A model generated the notes under the pieces. That model ran no database searches. It worked only from the letters and a program-made list of their open reading frames with translations, and had not been told where the DNA came from. From positions 1 to 64,000 of the forward strand of contig JAQGJU010000133.1 of NCBI GenBank assembly GCA_028290465.1: a stretch of DNA of 64,000 nt, given 5' to 3'. Source of the DNA: Xanthobacteraceae bacterium. Lineage in GTDB: Bacteria > Pseudomonadota > Alphaproteobacteria > Rhizobiales > Xanthobacteraceae. Every line of letters starts with the position of its first letter. Positions within the stretch are counted from its first letter, which is position 1. Made by a program: the position numbers and the translations under genes. This document shows, in pieces, positions 59,123 to 64,000 of the stretch.

Positions 59123-59377
59123 ATGGCCGACAACACCCACGCCGACGTCAAACGCCTGACCTTCGAACGCGCGATCGAGGAATTGGAATCGATCGTCAAG
59201 CGGCTCGAAGAAGGCAAGGTGCCGCTCGAGGAATCCGTGACCATCTATGAGCGCGGCGAAGCGCTCAAGCGCCGCTGCGACGAATTGCTCAAGCAGGCCG
59301 AGGCCCGGGTCGAGAAGATCACCCTGGATTCCGCCGGCAAGCCGACCGGCACCGAGCCGCTCGACGCCGGCGGTTGA
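59123..59377 (+). CDS. xseB: Exodeoxyribonuclease VII small subunit
   Basis: The product is 84 residues, as usual for Xse[41 protein letters not shown] and [12 protein letters not shown] cover the whole family. It forms the exonuclease VII complex with XseA, which degrades single-stranded DNA; xseA is not in the window. The ATG at 59123 fits the family's N-terminus; one at 59111 is an alternative. Confidence 0.93.
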   Translation: MADNTHADVKRLTFERAIEELESIVKRLEEGKVPLEESVTIYERGEALKRRCDELLKQAEARVEKITLDSAGKPTGTEPLDAGG

Positions 59378-59425
59378 TGGCACCGCCTCTCTGTCTTTCC
59401 ATTCCCGTACCCCACGAGGCCTGCG

Positions 59426-60655
59426 TTGATCCGTCGGCGCCATGTTTTCTATATCGAAGGTTATGACCCGCAGGGCATTTCCGGCTATTTCCGGCTGTTC
59501 CGGCGCGAGTTGACGCGCGCCGGCAAACTGTGGCCGATCCAGAGCGTCGCCAGCGAACCCGAACTCGATGCCGACGGCATCGCCGGGCGCTGGCAGGTCG
59601 AGACCAAGGGGCCGAACTGGCAGGTCTCGACCACCTACGAATTCCTGCGCCTGGAAGACCTGATCCGCAAAGATCTCGACCGCTCGATGGTCGTGCGGTT
59701 TTTCCGGGTGATGGCGGTGTTCTTCGAGAACCTGCTCAACGGCACCACGTATCGGGTGTTTCGCGCGTCGTGGCGGTTCGGGCTGTTTTACGTCTATCCG
59801 ACCCTGCTGTTCGCGCTGGCGGTGCTCGGCCCGGCCGCGCTTGGCTTGGCCTTATGGCGGGTATTGCAAGGCCCGCTTCTTGGCTGGGCGGCGGCGTCCA
59901 TCGCGGTGGCGATGGCCGTGGCGCTTTATGCCGTAACGTGGAAGTTCAAGGACCGCTGGTTCGTGCTGCAACTGGTCGAGGATTGGCTGTGGGGCCATGA
60001 CTGGATCTATGGCAAACGCCCGGACTTCGACGCCCGGCTTGATGCCTTCGCGCAACGTATCGTGGCACGCGCTCAACAGGGCGGCGTCGATGAGTTGATC
60101 GTGTTCGGCCACAGCGCCGGCGCGACCGTGCTGATCCCGGTGATCGCGAGAGCGCTGGAGATCGACCCGGCTTTCGCCCGCGCCGTCCCGCGCCTGACCA
60201 TCGCAACGCTCGGCAGCGCATTGCCGCTCGCCGCGCTGCATCCGCGCGGCCGGCAGGTGCGCGACGCCGTCGCGCGCGTCGCCGTCGAGCCGAGCCTGAC
60301 CTGGGTCGATTGTCAGGCCCGCAAGGACGTCATCAACTTCACGCATTTCGATACGGTCAGCGGCATCGGCCTCGATATCGGACCAGAGCGCTGCAATCCG
60401 ATCATCTGGCAGGTGCGCCACCGCGACATGCTGGAGGAAGAAACCTATCGGCGCATCCGCTGGAATTTCTTTCGTGTGCATTATCAGTTCGTCATGGCGA
60501 ACAATTTGCGCGCGCCCTACGACTACTTCATGTTCGTGTGCGGGCCGGCGCCGCTGACCGATTGGGTCGAGCACCGCGCCGCAATGCATGAGCAATTCGC
60601 GCCCGACGCGAGCTATACGCCCCCGGAGACTCCGGCCCTCAGGCCAGCGGTTTAG
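59426..60655 (+). CDS. Membrane-anchored alpha/beta-hydrolase-like protein
   Basis: The product is 409 residues from a TTG. Residues ~115-170 form two hydrophobic segments (YVYPTLLFALAVLGPAALG and LLGWAAASIAVAMAVALYAV). The C-terminal part has LIVFGHSAGATVLIPV, the GHSAG nucleophile elbow of serine hydrolases, then HFDTVSGIGLD. It follows xseB by 48 bases and may share its transcript. The substrate is unknown and the family is usually annotated as hypothetical. Confidence 0.75.
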   Translation: MIRRRHVFYIEGYDPQGISGYFRLFRRELTRAGKLWPIQSVASEPELDADGIAGRWQVETKGPNWQVSTTYEFLRLEDLIRKDLDRSMVVRFFRVMAVFFENLLNGTTYRVFRASWRFGLFYVYPTLLFALAVLGPAALGLALWRVLQGPLLGWAAASIAVAMAVALYAVTWKFKDRWFVLQLVEDWLWGHDWIYGKRPDFDARLDAFAQRIVARAQQGGVDELIVFGHSAGATVLIPVIARALEIDPAFARAVPRLTIATLGSALPLAALHPRGRQVRDAVARVAVEPSLTWVDCQARKDVINFTHFDTVSGIGLDIGPERCNPIIWQVRHRDMLEEETYRRIRWNFFRVHYQFVMANNLRAPYDYFMFVCGPAPLTDWVEHRAAMHEQFAPDASYTPPETPALRPAV

Positions 60656-61425
60656 AATCCACCGACCATCCGCATCAACAGCGTACGCGGCAGAAAACGC
60701 GGCAGCAGCGTCATCACCTGGTTGGGCATGCCCGGCACGATGACGCGCTGGTTGCGCATCAGCCCGTCATAGCCGTCGCGCGCCACGCGTTCGGCCGAGC
60801 GCATCAGCACGTTCGGAAAATGGCCCTGCGGAATGCCGGCGCGGTCGAGAAATTCGGTCTTCACCGGACCGGGGCACAGCACACTCACCTTGATGCCGCG
60901 CGGCCGCAATTCGTGGTGCAGGGCCTCGCTGAACGACAGCGCATAGGCCTTGGTGGCGTGGTAGACTGCCATGTTGGGTCCGGGGAAAAATCCGGCAATC
61001 GACGCCACATTGAGGATGCCGCCCTGGTGCGTGGCGGCGCTGTCGACAAAACGCAGCGACAGGTCGGTCAGCGCCCGCACATTGACGTCGATCATCGAAA
61101 GCTGCGTGGCGCGGTCGCTGTCGGCCGCTGGCCCCAGAAGTCCGAACCCGGCATTGTTGACGACATTCTGCACCGCGAGGCCGCGCGCCTCGAGCGCCGC
61201 CGCGATGCGCTCCCCGGCATCGGGTAACGCGAGGTCGATACCGAGCACGTCTGGCCGCGCCTGCCCGAGCGCCGCGATCCGGCCGGCCAACGCCTCCAGG
61301 GCGGGCACCCGCCGGGCCGCCAGAACCAACGCGTGGCCGCGCGCCGCGAATACTTCGGCCAGCGCTTCGCCGATCCCCGACGAGGCACCCGTGATCAGCG
61401 TGACCGGCTTGTACGCGGCATTCAT
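60652..61425 (-). CDS. SDR-family dehydrogenase
   Basis: The product is 257 residues from the ATG at 61425 (VAMNAAYK). TLITGASSGIGEALAEVFA is the NAD(P) motif, NNAGFGLLG structural, YHATKAYALSFSEALHHELR holds Tyr and Lys, and VLCPGPVKTEFLDRAGIPQG follows. Its C-terminal tail (MTLLPRFLPRTLLMRMVGGF) is typical of a long-substrate SDR branch. It is divergent from the second SDR at 61504 and its 3' end overlaps the hydrolase gene by four bases. Confidence 0.88.
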   Translation of the reverse strand: MNAAYKPVTLITGASSGIGEALAEVFAARGHALVLAARRVPALEALAGRIAALGQARPDVLGIDLALPDAGERIAAALEARGLAVQNVVNNAGFGLLGPAADSDRATQLSMIDVNVRALTDLSLRFVDSAATHQGGILNVASIAGFFPGPNMAVYHATKAYALSFSEALHHELRPRGIKVSVLCPGPVKTEFLDRAGIPQGHFPNVLMRSAERVARDGYDGLMRNQRVIVPGMPNQVMTLLPRFLPRTLLMRMVGGF

Positions 61426-61503
61426 GGCGACACCCCGAAACTCGACAAAGATCGGCGGCTGCGTCATACCGGCCGCCGCGCTGGCGCGCAACGAGAGGAA
61501 TGC

Positions 61504-62229
61504 ATGAACCGTCTCGCGCAGAAGACGATTTTGCTCACCGGCGCGGCCGGCACCGTCGGCGCCGCCATCGCGGATGCGGTCGAGCGCGAAGGCGGTATCG
61601 CGGTCCGCACCGATGTCACGGCTTCGCCCGGCATCGCCCATGTGCTCGACGTCACCTCCCCGGCCGACTGGCAGAACATGATCGCCGCCATCGAGGCCGG
61701 CAGCGGCCGCCTCGACGGGCTGGTGAACGCCGCCGGCATCGCGGCGCGGGGCCACATCGAAGACACCGACTTTGCGCTGTGGCGGCAGGTGATGGCCGTC
61801 AATCTCGACGGCGCGTTTCTCGGCTGCCGGGCCGCGCTGCCGCTGCTGCGCCGCCAGGGCGGCGCCATCGTCAACATCGCCTCGGTCTACGGCCTCGTGG
61901 GCGGCGCCAATGTGCTGGCCTACAGCGCCTCGAAGGGCGGCGTGGTCCAGCTCACCAAATCGGTCGCGCTGCATGGCGCCAATTTGAAGCCGCCGGTGCG
62001 CTGTAACGCCGTGTGCCCGGCCTATCTGGAAGGCCCGATGGTCGATGCCGTCGCCGACGCGACGCCCTATCCTGACGTGGTGCGCCGGTCGCTCGCCGCC
62101 GAAATCCCGCTCAACCGCTTCGGCCGCGCGACCGAAGTCGCCGAACTGTGCGTGTATCTGCTGAGCGACGAATCCGCCTTCGTGACCGGCAGCGCCATTC
62201 CGGTCGACGGCGGCCTCACGGCGCGGTGA
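61504..62229 (+). CDS. SDR-family oxidoreductase
   Basis: The product is 241 residues, with GAGAGGAA upstream of the ATG at 61504. ILLTGAAGTVGAAIADAVER binds the cofactor, NAAGIAARGH is structural, and VYGLVG...YSASKGGVV contains the catalytic Tyr and Lys. ETEVAELCVYLLS-like AELCVYLLSDESAFVTGSAI closes the fold. A general NAD(P) dehydrogenase, substrate unknown. Confidence 0.9.
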   Translation: MNRLAQKTILLTGAAGTVGAAIADAVEREGGIAVRTDVTASPGIAHVLDVTSPADWQNMIAAIEAGSGRLDGLVNAAGIAARGHIEDTDFALWRQVMAVNLDGAFLGCRAALPLLRRQGGAIVNIASVYGLVGGANVLAYSASKGGVVQLTKSVALHGANLKPPVRCNAVCPAYLEGPMVDAVADATPYPDVVRRSLAAEIPLNRFGRATEVAELCVYLLSDESAFVTGSAIPVDGGLTAR

Positions 62230-62351
62230 TCAATCCGTCTTGATTTTTTTGATTGGTCGCATTGTCGGACGGCGAACCGGTAACCACTTCGCCTGACAAT
62301 GCTCCAGCGTGCTACACTGGCCGCGCCGGAACATCTAGCGAAAGGCCCGTC

Positions 62352-63269
62352 ATGAGCTTCTTCCCCGGACCCGACCCCACCGCTGGCGACGCCAAGGGCT
62401 GCGACGCCGTCGACATGGTGATCGTTTCGCGCAGCGTCGATCTCGCCGGCTTCTCGGTGCGGCGCGCGCTGCCGCATGCCAAGCGGCGCATGGTCGGTCC
62501 GTTCGTATTCTTCGACCATATGGGGCCATCGGAGTTCAAGGTCGGCAACGGCATCGACGTGCGGCCGCATCCGCATATCGGGCTGGCGACAGTCACGTTC
62601 CTGTATGACGGCGAGATCATGCACCGCGACAGCCTGGGCACTGAACTCCCGATCAAGCCCGGCGAGTTGAACTGGATGAGCGCCGGGCGCGGCATCGTAC
62701 ATTCCGAGCGCACCGCGCCGGAGCATCGCGCGGTCGGCGAAAAGCTGCACGGGCTGCAATTGTGGGTCGCGCTGCCGGCCGCCGACGAAGAGGGCGAACC
62801 GTGGTTCGCGCATCATGGCGATGCCGACCTTCCGACCGTGGAGGGCGACGGCAAGCGCGTGCGGCTGGTCGCCGGTTCGCTGTTCGGCGCGCGCTCGCCG
62901 GTCAAGACCAGTTCCGACACGCTGTTCGCCGACGTGGCGCTGGAGCAAGGCGCCTCGATGCCGATCGACGCCGGCTACGAGGAGCGCGCGGTGTATGTCG
63001 TGAAGGGCGAGATCGACCTGCAGGGCGACCGCTTCGGCGAAGGCAAGCTGCTGGTGCTCAAGCCCGGCGACGTGCTCAAGCTGACCGCCGTGATGCCGAG
63101 CCAGATCGTCATCGTCGGCGGCGCCGCGATGGATGGCCCGCGCCACATCTGGTGGAATTTCGTGTCGTCGCGCAAAGAGCGTATCGAGCAGGCCAAGGCC
63201 GACTGGAAGCTCGGGCGGTTCGATACGGTGCCGAACGACGCGACCGAATTCATTCCGCTGCCGGAGTGA
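62352..63269 (+). CDS. Pirin-family protein
   Basis: The product is 305 residues from the ATG at 62352 (AAAGG eight bases upstream). VGPFVFFDHMGPSEFK, HPHIGLATVTFLYDGEIMHR and NWMSAGRGIVHSERTAP, then HGLQLWVALP, define the N-terminal cupin of pirins with the His/Glu iron site. The C-terminal cupin (AVYVVKGEIDLQG) follows. Pirins can have quercetinase or redox-sensor roles; the specific role here is unknown. Confidence 0.93.
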   Translation: MSFFPGPDPTAGDAKGCDAVDMVIVSRSVDLAGFSVRRALPHAKRRMVGPFVFFDHMGPSEFKVGNGIDVRPHPHIGLATVTFLYDGEIMHRDSLGTELPIKPGELNWMSAGRGIVHSERTAPEHRAVGEKLHGLQLWVALPAADEEGEPWFAHHGDADLPTVEGDGKRVRLVAGSLFGARSPVKTSSDTLFADVALEQGASMPIDAGYEERAVYVVKGEIDLQGDRFGEGKLLVLKPGDVLKLTAVMPSQIVIVGGAAMDGPRHIWWNFVSSRKERIEQAKADWKLGRFDTVPNDATEFIPLPE

Positions 63270-63366
63270 ACGGACGCGGCACGTCGCTTCGCTGTTTTCG
63301 GTCTGCGCAACGCCGCGTCGGTTTACCCCCCTTGCGGGAAGGGTTCACCAGCACTCATGGCTCGCA

Positions 63367-63777
63367 TCAGATGGCGGCGATGGTTTGCACCTCGACGAGA
63401 AAGGGCTCTTTCACGAGGCGGTCGACCATCAACAACGTATTGGGTGGGTACACTCCATTAGAAAACATCTTCGGAAACTCGCGCAGACGGAACTCCATGA
63501 ATTTTGGGATGTCCTGCGAATGAACAAGGTAAGTTGTGAACTGAACAACATTTCCCCAGGATGCGCCCGCGGAGCGTAGGGCAGCATCGATGTTGCGAAA
63601 CACCTGAGCGGTCTGGGCATCAAAGTCGCCCTCACCCACCACATGGCCTTGCGCATCGGCGGCCAGCATGCCGGCGATGAACAGGAACTCGTTCGCCTTC
63701 ACCCGCGTGACATGGGTATATTGCCCAAGCGGTGCGCCAAGCTCGGACGGATTGTAGATATCGATTTTTGCGCTCAT
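63367..63777 (-). CDS. RidA-family protein
   Basis: The product is 136 residues, the usual RidA/YjgF length. FLFIAGMLAADAQGHVVGEG, DFDAQTAQVFRNIDAALRSA, GASWGNVVQFTTYLVHSQDI and PPNTLLMVDRLVKEPFLVEV span the fold. The usual catalytic Arg near R(P/A)...RSAVGV is replaced by NTLLMVDRL, so imine deaminase activity is uncertain; detoxification or scaffold roles are alternatives. Confidence 0.88.
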   Translation of the reverse strand: MSAKIDIYNPSELGAPLGQYTHVTRVKANEFLFIAGMLAADAQGHVVGEGDFDAQTAQVFRNIDAALRSAGASWGNVVQFTTYLVHSQDIPKFMEFRLREFPKMFSNGVYPPNTLLMVDRLVKEPFLVEVQTIAAI

Positions 63778-63873
63778 GCGAACCTTTCCGATGTTATGTG
63801 GCGGCGCACGAGTTAACCCGTGAGCGGCCTGCTATCGACTGTGGCTTGGCCGGTGCGGCGGTGGCAGCAGACA

Positions 63874-64000
63874 TCAAAGTCTCGGCGCATAGGTGATGAT
63901 CCGAACCGGCGTTGGCTCGAACCCGTTCGCCGGATTGAATATCTGCGTGCAGTTAGAAGCGACGCAAATCACATCCCGCTCCGCTCGCAGATCGACATAG
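63874..64000 (-). CDS. DUF1989 (urea carboxylase-associated) protein, C-terminal part
   Basis: Forty-one codons are seen before a TGA at 63874-63876; the start lies beyond the right edge. YVDLRAERDVICVASNCTQI and FNPANGFEPTPVRI match the C-terminus of DUF1989 urea carboxylase-associated proteins (Y.DLRAE.D..CV.SNC.Q...P.NG..PTP). These act with urea or guanidine degradation enzymes. Probable partner genes would be to the right. Confidence 0.8.
   Translation of the reverse strand, partial: YVDLRAERDVICVASNCTQIFNPANGFEPTPVRIITYAPRL

Overview
The window looks like a chromosomal accessory region of a high-GC alphaproteobacterium, most likely Rhizobiales (Bradyrhizobium or Xanthobacteraceae relatives). 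The signs are several Bug/TctC-type binding proteins, a tRNA-His without G-1 and with A73 (a trait of part of the Alphaproteobacteria), CTAGAGCG-ended interspersed hairpins, and many aromatic- and CoA-catabolism genes.

Region 1 (1-18.6 kb) is a cell-surface glycan modification cluster: two radical SAM enzymes, two methyltransferase-like proteins, a FemAB/GNAT enzyme, an SDR, two NodU-type carbamoyltransferases (the second with SxtJ and DUF5989 small membrane partners), a GT-C glycosyltransferase, and two copies of an unnamed domain, one cut by the left edge. It is interrupted by an FAD monooxygenase and by a dead junction where a TctC remnant meets a decayed IS481 transposase.

Region 2 (18.7-28.0 kb) is catabolic, with a small candidate defence patch inside it. 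It holds a TctC receptor, a NicC-like hydroxylase and a divergent LysR regulator, then a Cys/His-rich unknown protein, a RAYT transposase relic, a 506-residue unknown protein and a frameshifted HEPN-like gene, then another TctC and a cupin.

Region 3 (28.8-32.75 kb) is the outstanding feature. It is a dense array of 27 tRNA genes on one strand that together cover all 20 amino acids. Several are non-canonical: a class II-like tRNA with a UUU anticodon, an Arg(GCG), missing D-loop guanines, shortened D arms and an Arg tRNA ending in CCT. The array contains an HNH endonuclease gene and, on the opposite strand, a PPOX flavoprotein gene. Its anticodons favour the GC-ending codons common in such a genome, so it looks like a self-sufficient replacement tRNA set.

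Region 4 (32.9-50.4 kb) is a probable island or nested set of islands. The only intact tRNA outside the array, tRNA-Gln(TTG) at 50.3 kb, has 3'-end fragments in the same orientation at 32.9 and 37.2 kb, and direct repeats lie at 37.0-37.2 and 49.9-50.3 kb. Between these repeats are a truncated lipase, a DHOD-like flavoprotein, a TctC killed by a TGG-to-TAG mutation, an IclR-linked branched-chain-type ABC transporter operon with aldolase, cupin and DUF6282 genes, and truncated HlyD and DUF1998 genes. No integrase is visible.

Region 5 (50.5-64 kb) is ordinary backbone: an acyl-CoA dehydrogenase and enoyl-CoA hydratase pair, a ring-cleaving dioxygenase, a TPR-caspase protein, SDRs, a Tat-exported amidohydrolase, a histone-deacetylase-family protein with xseB, a membrane hydrolase, pirin, RidA, and a DUF1989 gene cut by the right edge.
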